Assembly (NCBI GenBank): GCA_017852395.1
Contig: JAFMLE010000008.1
Location: 1-64,000, forward strand
Length of the DNA stretch: 64,000 bases
DNA from: Flavobacteriaceae bacterium
GTDB taxonomy: Bacteria > Bacteroidota > Bacteroidia > Flavobacteriales > Flavobacteriaceae
Direction: 5' to 3'
Position 1 is the first letter of the stretch, and every line of letters starts with the position of its first letter. The notes below the pieces were generated by a model. It was not told the origin of the DNA and searched no databases. It was given only the letters and a program-made list of their open reading frames with translations. Position numbers and translations under genes: made by a program. Shown piece by piece: positions 1-8,519 of this stretch.

Positions 1-245
1 AGTTGCGCTGCTTCTTCTTTGAGGGGTGCCGCTTTTTGGGCTTGACCGCTTTTAAAAAGTGGGCCAATTTCTTTGGCCAATTGATTGGCTCGGGCCAATT
101 GGGCGTCAAGGGTGGTTTGTATTTCACGTCTTTTTTGATCCAATTCAATGATTTTGTCAATCAAATCAATACGGTCAAAATTTCTTTTTTGAAGCCCTAG
201 TATTACTTCTTGTTTGTGGTTGCGGATATCGTTTAGCGCAAGCAT
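1..245 (-). CDS. serS: Seryl-tRNA synthetase, N-terminal part (cut by window edge)
   Basis: Class II aminoacyl-tRNA synthetase that charges tRNA-Ser with serine in the cytoplasm. Only the first 81 codons lie in the window and the gene continues beyond position 1. The visible protein starts MLALNDIRNHKQEVILGLQK and continues with a long charged helix containing RREIQTTLDAQLARANQLAKE, which is the family's N-terminal coiled-coil arm that grips the tRNA. The catalytic domain is outside the window. The ATG at 245 is preceded about 20 bases upstream by a promoter-like TACCTTTG. It lies downstream of ribF on the same strand. Identification rests on the arm alone but the match to the SerS pattern is good. 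Confidence 0.85.
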   Translation of the reverse strand, partial: MLALNDIRNHKQEVILGLQKRNFDRIDLIDKIIELDQKRREIQTTLDAQLARANQLAKEIGPLFKSGQAQKAAPLKEEAAQ

Positions 246-265
246 AGGATAGATACTATTTTTGG

Positions 266-273
266 CAAAGGTA
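266..273 (-). promoter_or_regulatory. Probable -7 promoter element of serS
   Basis: Reads TACCTTTG on the minus strand, matching the Bacteroidota -7 consensus TAnnTTTG. It ends about 20 bases before the serS ATG. No TTTG is visible at the -33 position. Confidence 0.45.
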
Positions 274-317
274 AGGCTTTATGCATTTTTCGGGCTTGAT
301 CCATGACGGAAATATGG

Positions 318-1262
318 TTAGGGGTTGGTGGTGTTTTGTTGGTGGAGTTCCAAACATTTGGTTTTATCCTTTTCTAACTGAGCTTGTAAGGCCTCTAGCG
401 AATCAAATCGAACTTCATCACGAATTTTTTGTAATACCTGAATGACCAGTTTTTGGTCGTATAGCGATTGGTTGAAGTCAAAAAAATGCACTTCGATTGT
501 GGCATTCTTACCATCAACGGTCGGTCGATTGCCAATATTCATCATCCCGTGGAGTTGTTGACCCTTCCAGTGGCTTTGCACCCAATAGACACCGTTGGCA
601 GGGAGTATTTTGTACGGAAATTGGAGTTGCAAATTGGCGGTCGGAAAGGCAATGGTTCTTCCCAGAGCTTGACCCCTAACCACCAGGCCTGATAGAATAA
701 AATGACGTCCAAGATAGCGGTTGGTTGTTTGCATATCACCGGTTGCAAGGGCTTGACGAATTTTGGTAGAACTTACCGCCACATCTGCAATGTCCTGTGC
801 TGGGATAACTTTAACTTCAAAATTGTAAAGTTGTCCATAGCCAATCAAATCACTGACCGTAGCCTCTCTGTTTTTTCCAAAACGATGGTCATACCCAATG
901 ATCATTTTTTTGGTGTTGATTTTTTTAAAAAGTAAATCCCGAGCAAAGGTTTCGGCTTTGATACGAGAAAATGCCGTGGTGAATTTTTGAACAATCAAAA
1001 TATCGATTCCCAATTTTTCAAGACTTGTAATTTTTTCATCCAAAGTATCAATCATGCGGACGCTATGGTCTTGCTGAAGTACAATTCTGGGATGTGGAAA
1101 AAACGTGAGCACAACACTGTGGCAATTTTGCTGTTGGGCTTCATCAACTAAACTTTTCAGAATTTTTTGATGCCCTATATGCACACCATCAAAGGTACCG
1201 ATGGTCAAAATTGCTGGTTTTGCAGGCGAATATTTATCGAGATCGTAGAGGACCTTCATCAA
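318..1262 (-). CDS. ribF: Bifunctional riboflavin kinase / FMN adenylyltransferase
   Basis: Makes FMN from riboflavin and then FAD from FMN, in the cytoplasm. The N-terminal half is the nucleotidyltransferase (FAD synthetase) domain with TIGTFDGVHIGHQKIL near residues 20-35 and an SSTKIRQAL segment near residue 165. The C-terminal half (about residues 180-305) is the riboflavin kinase domain with GRTIAFPTANL and the GVYWV and MMNIGNRPT stretches. The length of 314 residues is typical. The protein begins Met-Met, so the start could be one codon further in. It is divergent from the secreted protease gene and followed by serS. Confidence 0.95.
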   Translation of the reverse strand: MMKVLYDLDKYSPAKPAILTIGTFDGVHIGHQKILKSLVDEAQQQNCHSVVLTFFPHPRIVLQQDHSVRMIDTLDEKITSLEKLGIDILIVQKFTTAFSRIKAETFARDLLFKKINTKKMIIGYDHRFGKNREATVSDLIGYGQLYNFEVKVIPAQDIADVAVSSTKIRQALATGDMQTTNRYLGRHFILSGLVVRGQALGRTIAFPTANLQLQFPYKILPANGVYWVQSHWKGQQLHGMMNIGNRPTVDGKNATIEVHFFDFNQSLYDQKLVIQVLQKIRDEVRFDSLEALQAQLEKDKTKCLELHQQNTTNP

Positions 1263-1304
1263 TTTTTTATATCTTTCAAATTAACAAATTTATGCTCAAG
1301 CATA

Positions 1305-1312
1305 CAAAAATA
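1305..1312 (-). promoter_or_regulatory. Probable -7 promoter element of ribF
   Basis: TATTTTTG on the minus strand fits TAnnTTTG and lies about 42 bases before the ribF start. No clear -33 partner is seen. Confidence 0.4.
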
Positions 1313-1373
1313 ATAGGCCTAAGCATCGATTTGAAAATTTAAAAAAACGTATATCTACAAACGGATACCTCGG

Positions 1374-4300
1374 TTGAATCATCGCTTGCTAATATTATTA
1401 TTTTTTTTGGCATCCCTACCGATGCATGGCCAGCAGTATTGGTCAAAAAACCCGCCCTCTGCAACTCATTTGTTTGCCCTTAGCACACCCCAAGAAGGAA
1501 CTGCATGGGTTTGGCAGCCCGACCAATGGCAACCTGCCGCTTTTTCGACAACGAACAAAACTTCTCTTGCACTTGCTTTGCCCAATGAGCAGTCAGAATT
1601 AGAGGTTTTTGAGCTCTATCCGTTAAAAATTTTGAGCGAACGCTTGCAGCAAAAATATCCCAATATTAGGACCTATGCTGGCAAAAGCAATACACGGCCG
1701 GGAGTTACTGTTCGAGCCACACTATCTCCTTTGGGGGTAAGTGCTTGGATACAATTGCCAGATCAGCAACATTTTTTCATTCAACCCCAGCAAAATATCA
1801 AAGGTTTGCACTGGGCGTATAAACGAAAATCTACTGATTTTTCACCCGCATTTGTTTGTAAAACTGAAGATAGAAGCCGTTTAAAAAATTTATCTACTTC
1901 AACAACCGCGAAGCTTACAGCAACCAATGATGAGGTAAAAACCTTTCGGATTGCGGTTACTACAACAGGAGAATATACCCAGCACTGGAATGACGGTGAT
2001 GACTCCAATGGGACTGCCAAAGAAGATGCATTGGCCGCTATCGTCAACACCATCAACCGTGTGAGTCAGGTTTATGAAGTCGATCTGGGGATTCGACTGG
2101 AGTTGGTTACTGGGACAGAAACCTTATTTGACGATCCGACTACAGATCCATTTAATACTAATTTTAACGCCGAAGCCCAAAGTACCATTACAGAATTGGT
2201 GGGAGAAGCCAATTATGATCTTGGCCATTTGTTTGATTATGCCGCTGATCCAACCGGAGATGCAGGGTGTATTGGTTGTGTCTGCGAGGACAATCAAAAG
2301 GGACAGGCCTATAGCGTGCATCCTTTTTCTTCAGATACCGGCCCTTATTTGAGTGACTACTTTGATCTGGATTATGTGGCGCACGAAATAGGGCATCAGT
2401 TTGGTGCAACGCATACGTTTTCGCATAATGTAGAAGGCTTTGGCACCAATGTAGAACCCGGAAGTGGGAGTACCATAATGGGATATGCAGGGATCACTGG
2501 TGCAAACAACGTGCAACTTCATGGCGATCCCTATTTTCATGCAAAAAGCATTGAAAATATCTTGGATTATGTTGCTACGACCTCCTGTTATCGGGTGACC
2601 GCGATAACCAATCAAGCACCAGAAATCACCCCTGGAGACGATTATACAATACCCAAAGGAACTCCCTACAGGCTCAGTGCTCATGCTACCGATCCCGATG
2701 GCGATCTTTTGTATTATACATGGGAGCAGATGGATGATGGGGCAGTGCCACAAGAAGTTTTTGGGCCTGAAAACTTTGTGGGTGCTCAAGCACGTTCGCT
2801 TCCGCCATCTGAAGATGCTTGGAGATCAATTCCTAATATGGAGGCAGTTTTGGAAGGAACCCTTACCGAGGTAGCGCCAAATGTAAATAGCAACTGGGAA
2901 ACCGTTTCTTTGGTGGGCCGTATTTTGAATTGGACCGTAACGGTACGCGATCGGTTTGCGAATGCCTTGGGACTCGAAGGACAAACAGTTCGTGATGACA
3001 TTGTAATAACCGTAACCGATGATGCCGGACCATTTAGAATCAGTTCTCAAACTACAACAGGAACCACTTGGCGCTCGGGTGCTCGAGAATCCATCACTTG
3101 GGAAGTGGCTAATACAGATCAATCTCCAATCAATACAAGTACGATATCAATCTATTTGTCAATCGATGGTGGTGCAAATTTTGACGTTGTATTGGCAGAA
3201 AATATTCCGAATACAGGCCAAGCTTTTGTAACTGTACCCAAAGATGCTGACACCACCAATGCACGGATAAAGATTGTTCCTACCAATTCGATTTATTTTG
3301 CTGTCAATGCGGCCGCTTTTACAATCGTTACGCGTCCCTACCAAATGGAATTTGAGGAGTATAACAAAGACCTTTGTGATGTTGGAACCATTAGCTATCC
3401 TTTCACATTTTCTTTTGCTGAGTCAGACGGACAAGCGGTACAATTGACTGCAGAAGCCCCAGAGGGCGTTACTGTGACCATTGACCCGAGCAATTTTTCA
3501 AATAATGGAAATGGAACCGTAAGAATTGTTACCGATTCAAACACCCCATTAGGTCCTCAAAGCTTGGTCCTAAAAGCGGTTCGAGGCAGTTTAGAAGAAT
3601 CTTTTTCGGTCGAATATCGAATATTTGATTCGGATCTTCAGGCACCTGCGCCGATCAGCCCTCCAAATGCCGCAACCGAAATAGGTTTAAATACGACGTT
3701 GGTCTGGCAAGAAGATCTGAACGCCGAATCCTATGATATTGAACTCGCAACAAATCAAAACTTTTCTAATCCAATACTATCAAAGAGCGTAATTTCTTCT
3801 CGATTAATTTTAAACGATTTGGAGGATTCAACCACCTATTTTTGGCGTTACAGGTCTATCAATCCTTGTGGACAAAGCTCGTATAGTCCCACACAACAAT
3901 TTAGAACGACCTCAATCAATTGTGTCAATTTGAGTGCAGAAGGGCTCCCTAAAAATCTTAATGATGCCACCAGTGTGGGCAATGGAGTGACATTGGCTTC
4001 AGTTTTTGTTGATCAGTACAATGTGGTTGAAAGTGTGCGTGTAAAAGTTCGGATTACACACACCTATGTATCCGATCTGATTTTGTATTTATTGGCACCC
4101 AACGGCCAACGTGTGATGCTTTCGAGTGAAATAGGCGGTAGTGGTGATAACTATTTGGATACGGTTTTTGATCAAAGTGCATCACAAAGTATTTTGAGCG
4201 GTACACCTCCTTTTACCGGTACGTATAGACCCCTTGAGAGTCTGGATCTTTTTAAAGGGATCAGTGCAGCTGGAGAGTGGAAGTTGCGCGTGGTCGATGT

Positions 4301-5204
4301 CTATACCCAAGACACAGGAAGTATTTCAAATTTTGAACTAGACTTGTGTTTGCAAGGTGTTCTAGAGACAAATGCCGACGAAGATTTGTTTGTAGATAGT
4401 GTAGATAACTGCCCTTTTGTTTTCAATAACAATCAAGAAGATTTTGACGGTGATGGACAAGGAGATCTGTGTGATTTGGATGGCCAAAATAATTTTACTT
4501 TAACAGCTTATGATGAAACGTGCATTGGAAAATCAAATGGCCGATTGCGTATCGATGTCATAGCAGACTTTGATTATCAAGTTCATGTATTAGGCCCCAA
4601 TGGTTATGATAGAAACTACACGATGGATCATCAGGGATTGGAGATAGAAAATTTAGGTGCAGGTACATATCTTATATGTATTTCAAGTGATACTGACCCC
4701 AATTTTGAACGCTGTTTTACAACGGTATTAGAAGCCCCAGAACCCATGACCGTACAAAGTTTTGTAGATCCGAGCAATCATATTTTGCAATTGGACGTTT
4801 CTGGTGCAGCAAATTATGAAGTTACTCTCAATGGGATATCGTATCAATACAGTCAAAAAGATCGCCCCGAAATTCTTCTTAAAGAAGGTGCTAACGTACT
4901 TCAGGTGACAAGCACAATTCCCTGTCAGGGGAGCTATAACGAATTGGTGTATCTAGACACAGAATCGATGAGTTTTCCCAATCCTACCTCAGGGGCTTTC
5001 ACGCTCTTGGTCGGCGGAAAATCTAAAACCGTAGCATTGACACTCCGAGCGATGGACGGTACTTTGCTGAGATCCGAATCGCATCAAATCGGTGAACAAA
5101 ACCGATCCGTTCCGTTGGACATAAGCACCTATCCACCAGGGACATACCTCCTACAAATCAATACGGCAGGACGCGTTGAGACCCTTAAAATATTGAAAAA
5201 ATGA
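1374..5204 (+). CDS. Secreted reprolysin-like metalloprotease with P-domain and T9SS sorting domain
   Basis: Predicted zinc endopeptidase exported by the type IX secretion system. The first 20 residues form a signal peptide (MNHRLLILLFFLASLPMHGQ). The zinc motif HEIGHQFGATH lies near residues 337-347, followed by a Met-turn STIMGYAG, as in M12B/reprolysin-like enzymes. Later come Ig-like or fibronectin III-like modules (about 760-845), a proprotein-convertase P-domain (about 880-1000), a thrombospondin type 3-like Asp-rich stretch (DNCPFVFNNNQEDFDGDGQG), and a C-terminal type A sorting domain starting SFPNPTSGAF and ending in Lys-Lys. The start is a TTG codon. The first in-frame ATG, at 1422, would remove the signal peptide, so TTG is preferred. 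The stop overlaps the next ATG. Substrate unknown. Confidence 0.93.
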   Translation: MNHRLLILLFFLASLPMHGQQYWSKNPPSATHLFALSTPQEGTAWVWQPDQWQPAAFSTTNKTSLALALPNEQSELEVFELYPLKILSERLQQKYPNIRTYAGKSNTRPGVTVRATLSPLGVSAWIQLPDQQHFFIQPQQNIKGLHWAYKRKSTDFSPAFVCKTEDRSRLKNLSTSTTAKLTATNDEVKTFRIAVTTTGEYTQHWNDGDDSNGTAKEDALAAIVNTINRVSQVYEVDLGIRLELVTGTETLFDDPTTDPFNTNFNAEAQSTITELVGEANYDLGHLFDYAADPTGDAGCIGCVCEDNQKGQAYSVHPFSSDTGPYLSDYFDLDYVAHEIGHQFGATHTFSHNVEGFGTNVEPGSGSTIMGYAGITGANNVQLHGDPYFHAKSIENILDYVATTSCYRVTAITNQAPEITPGDDYTIPKGTPYRLSAHATDPDGDLLYYTWEQMDDGAVPQEVFGPENFVGAQARSLPPSEDAWRSIPNMEAVLEGTLTEVAPNVNSNWETVSLVGRILNWTVTVRDRFANALGLEGQTVRDDIVITVTDDAGPFRISSQTTTGTTWRSGARESITWEVANTDQSPINTSTISIYLSIDGGANFDVVLAENIPNTGQAFVTVPKDADTTNARIKIVPTNSIYFAVNAAAFTIVTRPYQMEFEEYNKDLCDVGTISYPFTFSFAESDGQAVQLTAEAPEGVTVTIDPSNFSNNGNGTVRIVTDSNTPLGPQSLVLKAVRGSLEESFSVEYRIFDSDLQAPAPISPPNAATEIGLNTTLVWQEDLNAESYDIELATNQNFSNPILSKSVISSRLILNDLEDSTTYFWRYRSINPCGQSSYSPTQQFRTTSINCVNLSAEGLPKNLNDATSVGNGVTLASVFVDQYNVVESVRVKVRITHTYVSDLILYLLAPNGQRVMLSSEIGGSGDNYLDTVFDQSASQSILSGTPPFTGTYRPLESLDLFKGISAAGEWKLRVVDVYTQDTGSISNFELDLCLQGVLETNADEDLFVDSVDNCPFVFNNNQEDFDGDGQGDLCDLDGQNNFTLTAYDETCIGKSNGRLRIDVIADFDYQVHVLGPNGYDRNYTMDHQGLEIENLGAGTYLICISSDTDPNFERCFTTVLEAPEPMTVQSFVDPSNHILQLDVSGAANYEVTLNGISYQYSQKDRPEILLKEGANVLQVTSTIPCQGSYNELVYLDTESMSFPNPTSGAFTLLVGGKSKTVALTLRAMDGTLLRSESHQIGEQNRSVPLDISTYPPGTYLLQINTAGRVETLKILKK

Positions 5205-5869
5205 AGCTAGTAAAGCATCTTATTGTCCTCATTTTTATTTTGGGTTGTGCCAAAGAAAAAATTCCTGTTCCCGAAATCGCACAGTTGTTAGCCCCAGAAA
5301 ATAATGACAATTGCACAACGGCTCAAGTGATTGACGAAACCCAAAGCCAAGTCAATTTTCAATGGGCGACTGCTTTGCATACAGACACTTACATACTTTT
5401 TGTAGAAAATAAAAACACGGGCCAGCAAAATAGTTACAGTACTACATTTTTGACCAAAAGCATACGGTTGTCTCGTGCAGCGACTTATGCTTGGTGGGTA
5501 GTTACTGAATCAGAAGCTTCTGAAATGTCGAGCAAAAGTGCGGTGTGGACCTTTTATTTAGAGGGTTCTGCAGCGGCCAATAGCCTGCCTTACCCGGCAT
5601 TATTGATCAGCCCGGAAGACGACGCTGTTGTATTTGCGGGCAGTGTCAATTTGCAATGGAATGGAAGGCATCCAGAAGGTGCGCCGCTTCAATATGAAAT
5701 ATATGTGGGCAACCAACCCAACAACTTGATCAAAAAGGCAGGGCCTCAATCCGGAAATTCCTACAGTTTTGATGTCAGCGCATCAAGCACCTATTATTGG
5801 AAAATAAAAACCATCGATCCAGAGGGTGATTTTGCAGATTCAGCAGTCTATTCTTTTCATACCCAATAA
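5201..5869 (+). CDS. Small lipoprotein with two fibronectin III-like modules
   Basis: I do not recognise a named family. The N-terminus MKLVKHLIVLIFILGCAKEK is a lipoprotein signal with the lipid-bearing Cys at residue 16. The rest looks like two beta-sandwich modules of about 95 residues each, both with fibronectin III-like hallmarks (VNFQWATALHTDTYILFV in the first, VNLQWNGRHPEGAPLQYEIY in the second, then a YYWKIKTIDPEGD strand). The ATG overlaps the stop codon of the upstream protease (ATGA), so the two are probably translated together. It may be a surface partner of that protease, which is inference only. It ends five bases from the convergent pth gene. Confidence 0.85.
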   Translation: MKLVKHLIVLIFILGCAKEKIPVPEIAQLLAPENNDNCTTAQVIDETQSQVNFQWATALHTDTYILFVENKNTGQQNSYSTTFLTKSIRLSRAATYAWWVVTESEASEMSSKSAVWTFYLEGSAAANSLPYPALLISPEDDAVVFAGSVNLQWNGRHPEGAPLQYEIYVGNQPNNLIKKAGPQSGNSYSFDVSASSTYYWKIKTIDPEGDFADSAVYSFHTQ

Positions 5870-5873
5870 GATA

Positions 5874-6482
5874 CTAGTTGCCATTGTAAAGATTCATGGT
5901 TTTGGTCACTCCCTGAAGACCAAAACTCAATGCGGCATCCGCGGATTTTTCTACTCGAGAATCTAAAGTTTGCTGTTCTTCTGCATCCCACTCACCAAGG
6001 ACAAAATCAACTTGATTGAACGCTTTTTCAAGCTGACCGATGCCAAATCTAAGTCGGGTGTAGTTAGATGTGTTTAGTTGATCCTCAACATCTTTTAGTC
6101 CATTGTGCCCTCCGGAGCTGCCTTTGGTCCGAATTCTAATGGCCCCAAATTGGAGGTGTAAATCATCGGTGATGACAAAAATATTTTCCAAGGGGATATG
6201 CTCTTTTAACGCCCAATAGCGTACCGCCTTTCCACTGCGATTCATAAGAGTAGTGGGTTTGAGCAATACAAAAGTTTTGCCCTTGTGGTTAAATTGGCAT
6301 TTGAGCGCAGATTTGACCGTTTCAAATTCTTGGTCAAACGCTTTTGCAATATGATCGACAACCAAAAATCCGATATTGTGACGCGTATTTTGATAGTCAT
6401 CCCCAATATTTCCAAGACCTACGATTAAAAATTTTTTCACAGCGAGCGGTTCTTTTTTAAAGAATGACTTTAACCCAAACAT
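5874..6482 (-). CDS. pth: Peptidyl-tRNA hydrolase
   Basis: Releases tRNA from peptidyl-tRNAs that drop off the ribosome. The core carries the family signatures FLIVGLGNIGDDYQNTRHNI (with the catalytic His of TRHNIGF), LLKPTTLMNRSG and the GGHNGLKD loop. I start it at the ATG at 6482 (MFGLKSFFKKEP...), giving 202 residues. An in-frame ATG seven codons upstream lies inside the rplY terminator hairpin and is unlikely to be used. It follows rplY on the same strand but is separated from it by that terminator, so it probably has its own promoter, which I could not identify. Confidence 0.95.
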   Translation of the reverse strand: MFGLKSFFKKEPLAVKKFLIVGLGNIGDDYQNTRHNIGFLVVDHIAKAFDQEFETVKSALKCQFNHKGKTFVLLKPTTLMNRSGKAVRYWALKEHIPLENIFVITDDLHLQFGAIRIRTKGSSGGHNGLKDVEDQLNTSNYTRLRFGIGQLEKAFNQVDFVLGEWDAEEQQTLDSRVEKSADAALSFGLQGVTKTMNLYNGN

Positions 6483-6492
6483 GGTTAAAAAT

Positions 6493-6522
6493 AAAAAAAG
6501 CATCTCAATTTGAGATGCTTTT
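6493..6522 (-). terminator. Rho-independent terminator after rplY
   Basis: Twelve-base-pair perfect stem (AAAAGCATCTCA and TGAGATGCTTTT) with a three-base loop, followed on the minus strand by a run of Ts. It lies directly after the rplY stop and just before the pth start. Confidence 0.85.
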
Positions 6523-6542
6523 CAACAGTGATTACAGATGAT

Positions 6543-7214
6543 TTATTCTGCGTCAGCAGGATTTTGAGCTTCAGTAGCGTCTGCCGAATCTGTGGCTGTT
6601 GCTTCTGATACTGCGCCCTGATCTGCGGTAGCTTCATCTTCCTCCTCTTCAACTGCATTCATTGATGCTCTTGATGTACGTACTTGACATACTACAGTAT
6701 TGTCAGGATGCAAGAAAACGTAGGCGTCGTTTTGAAGTTGTGAAGTATAAAGTTTGTGTCCCAATTTTAGTTTTGAAATATCGGCAATGATATAATCGGG
6801 TAGATTGTTAGGTAAAGCACGGATACGTAGCTTTCTTTTGTTAAGACGCAGTACCCCACCACCGTTTAAAACACCAGGCGCTGCACCTTGTATTTTTACA
6901 GGGATATCCATAGAAATTTCTCTGTCGTCGAACAATTGATAAAAATCGACGTGCAAAATCTTGTCGGATACAGGATGGAACTGAATGTCTTGAAGTACGG
7001 CATTGATGGTTGTTCCGTCTTCTAATTTGATGACCACAGTGTGGGCATTGGGTGTGTAAACGAGTTTGCTGAAATCAAGTTCGTTTGCGGAAAAATGAAG
7101 GGGTTGGTCGCCTCCATATAACACACAAGGAACTCGTCCAGCATTACGTAAGGCTTTGGTCGCTACCTTGCCCACGCTTTCTCTTTTCGAACCGTTAATA
7201 GTAATTGATTTCAT
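6543..7214 (-). CDS. rplY: 50S ribosomal protein L25 / Ctc family
   Basis: Binds 5S rRNA in the large ribosomal subunit. The protein starts [20 protein letters not shown] and has the long two-domain form (TL5/Ctc type). The L25 domain spans about residues 1-95 and contains [12 protein letters not shown]-terminal beta domain (about 100-185) contains the [15 protein letters not shown] stretch. An acidic Ala/Glu-rich tail of about 35 residues follows. Bacteroidota usually carry this long form. It sits ten bases downstream of prs on the same strand, the usual prs-rplY operon, and ends at a strong terminator. Confidence 0.95.
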   Translation of the reverse strand: MKSITINGSKRESVGKVATKALRNAGRVPCVLYGGDQPLHFSANELDFSKLVYTPNAHTVVIKLEDGTTINAVLQDIQFHPVSDKILHVDFYQLFDDREISMDIPVKIQGAAPGVLNGGGVLRLNKRKLRIRALPNNLPDYIIADISKLKLGHKLYTSQLQNDAYVFLHPDNTVVCQVRTSRASMNAVEEEEDEATADQGAVSEATATDSADATEAQNPADAE

Positions 7215-7224
7215 TGTAGTGTAT

Positions 7225-8160
7225 TTATTGAATTATAAAGTTTGATCCTATGGATTTATTGTTGTGAACGTTTTGCATTACAGCAGCAAAAAGTTTTGCA
7301 CAGCTAAGCACCCGAACCTTATCGCTTGATTTGCGGGGGGGGATAGAGTCGGTCACAATCAATTCTTTGAGTTGGGATTTTTCGATTCTCTCGTAGGCAT
7401 CTCCAGACAACAACGCGTGTGTGCATACTGCTCGTACAGATAGCGCACCTCGCTCAATCATCAAATCTGCAGCCTTGGTTAGTGTGCCGGCAGTATCTAC
7501 CATATCATCGACAAGAATGACATTTCGACCTTTTACTTCCCCGATCAATTCCATGTGAGAAATAACGTTGGCCTTGGCACGTTGCTTATAACAGATCACC
7601 ACATCACTTTCTAAATATTTAGAATATGCATAGGCGCGTTTAGAGCCACCCATGTCAGGAGAGGCCACAGTAAGGTTGTCCAACCCCAAAGATTGAATGT
7701 AGGGAAGAAAAATACTGGAAGCAAAGAGATGATCCACGGGTTTTTCAAAAAATCCTTGAATTTGATCTGCATGGAGATCCATCGTAATGATACGCGTAGC
7801 ACCTGCGGCTTCTAAAAGTTTAGCAATAAGTTTAGCGCCTATCGGTACACGAGGTTTGTCTTTGCGATCCTGTCGCGCCCATCCAAAATAGGGCAAAACA
7901 GCAGTGATATGCCGTGCAGATGCGCGCTTGGCAGCATCGAGCATCAAGAGCATTTCCATGAGATTGTCCGAACTAGGGTGTGTAGATCCAATGATAAAAA
8001 CACGCGTACCACGCACTGATTCTTCAAATGATGGCTGAAATTCGCCATCGCTGTAGCGCTGAAATAGCACATTGCCCATAGAAACACCAAAGGCATCGGC
8101 AATCTCTTTTGATAGCGTCTGGGTTTGTGTACAAGTAAATATTTTTGCTACTGTATCCAA
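7225..8160 (-). CDS. prs: Ribose-phosphate pyrophosphokinase
   Basis: Makes 5-phosphoribosyl diphosphate (PRPP) from ribose 5-phosphate and ATP, for nucleotide, His and Trp synthesis. The characteristic stretches are visible: FQRYSDGEF near residue 33, FGWARQDRK (ATP site) near 93-101, [12 protein letters not shown] near 127-138, and the PRPP-binding loop [14 protein letters not shown] near 214-227. The length of 311 residues is standard. It is first in an operon with rplY and has a TACATTTG promoter element 22 bases before the ATG. Confidence 0.97.
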   Translation of the reverse strand: MDTVAKIFTCTQTQTLSKEIADAFGVSMGNVLFQRYSDGEFQPSFEESVRGTRVFIIGSTHPSSDNLMEMLLMLDAAKRASARHITAVLPYFGWARQDRKDKPRVPIGAKLIAKLLEAAGATRIITMDLHADQIQGFFEKPVDHLFASSIFLPYIQSLGLDNLTVASPDMGGSKRAYAYSKYLESDVVICYKQRAKANVISHMELIGEVKGRNVILVDDMVDTAGTLTKAADLMIERGALSVRAVCTHALLSGDAYERIEKSQLKELIVTDSIPPRKSSDKVRVLSCAKLFAAVMQNVHNNKSIGSNFIIQ

Positions 8161-8182
8161 CGTCCTAATTTTGTCCGGGATG

Positions 8183-8190
8183 CAAATGTA
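8183..8190 (-). promoter_or_regulatory. Probable -7 promoter element of prs-rplY
   Basis: TACATTTG on the minus strand, exact match to TAnnTTTG, ending 22 bases before the prs start. No obvious -33 TTTG. Confidence 0.5.
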
Positions 8191-8254
8191 AAATAAATAT
8201 TTTGCTCCATGTCGAAATCTTTATTGAAATCCCTTTTTTAAGTAATAAATTTTA

Positions 8255-8262
8255 TATTTTTG
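8255..8262 (+). promoter_or_regulatory. Probable -7 promoter element of tRNA-Leu(CAA)
   Basis: TATTTTTG matches TAnnTTTG and ends 13 bases before the first base of the tRNA, a spacing that suits a start site close to the mature 5' end. Upstream is only a T-rich stretch in the -33 region. Confidence 0.5.
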
Positions 8263-8275
8263 GCCTCCACAAGGA

Positions 8276-8359
8276 GCCTTGGTGGCGGAATTGGTAGACG
8301 CGCTGGATTCAAAATCCAGTGCTGGCAACAGCGTGTGGGTTCGATTCCCACCCAAGGTA
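8276..8359 (+). tRNA. tRNA-Leu (anticodon CAA)
   Basis: Class II tRNA of 84 bases. The acceptor arms GCCTTGG and CCAAGGT pair (one G-T end pair) with discriminator A. The D-arm is of the GGTAGACGC leucine type. The anticodon stem TGGAT/ATCCA encloses TCAAA, a variable stem (GCTGGCAACAGC) is present, and the T-arm is GTGGG-TTCGATT-CCCAC. CCA is not encoded. Confidence 0.95.
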
Positions 8360-8367
8360 CTTATATT

Positions 8368-8411
8368 ATCCGTAACAGTTTTTTTTCCAAAAAAAGGTTG
8401 CGGATTTTTTC
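8368..8411 (+). terminator. Terminator after tRNA-Leu(CAA)
   Basis: A nine-pair outer stem (ATCCGTAAC with GTTGCGGAT, one G-T pair) encloses a T-run and an A-run that can extend it, and is followed by a T-tract at 8405-8410. Confidence 0.7.
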
Positions 8412-8431
8412 TTTAGTAGAAAATAGGGATG

Positions 8432-8459
8432 ACTAATCTGTTTGGGGGAAATGATTAGT
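8432..8459 (+). repeat. Inverted repeat upstream of the OmpA-type gene
   Basis: ACTAATC and GATTAGT form a perfect seven-base inverted repeat around a 14-base G-rich spacer. It lies about 60 bases upstream of the OmpA-family start and has no T-tract, so it could be an operator or leader hairpin. Function unknown. Confidence 0.35.
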
Positions 8460-8519
8460 ATTGGGGTTTAATATTTATTCTATTACATTTAAAATATTGT
8501 TCACTGTAAACCAATTAAA

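Noticed and set aside
2331-2789. 152-codon open frame on the minus strand inside the protease gene
   Set aside because: Antisense shadow of a clear coding frame, with no domain features.
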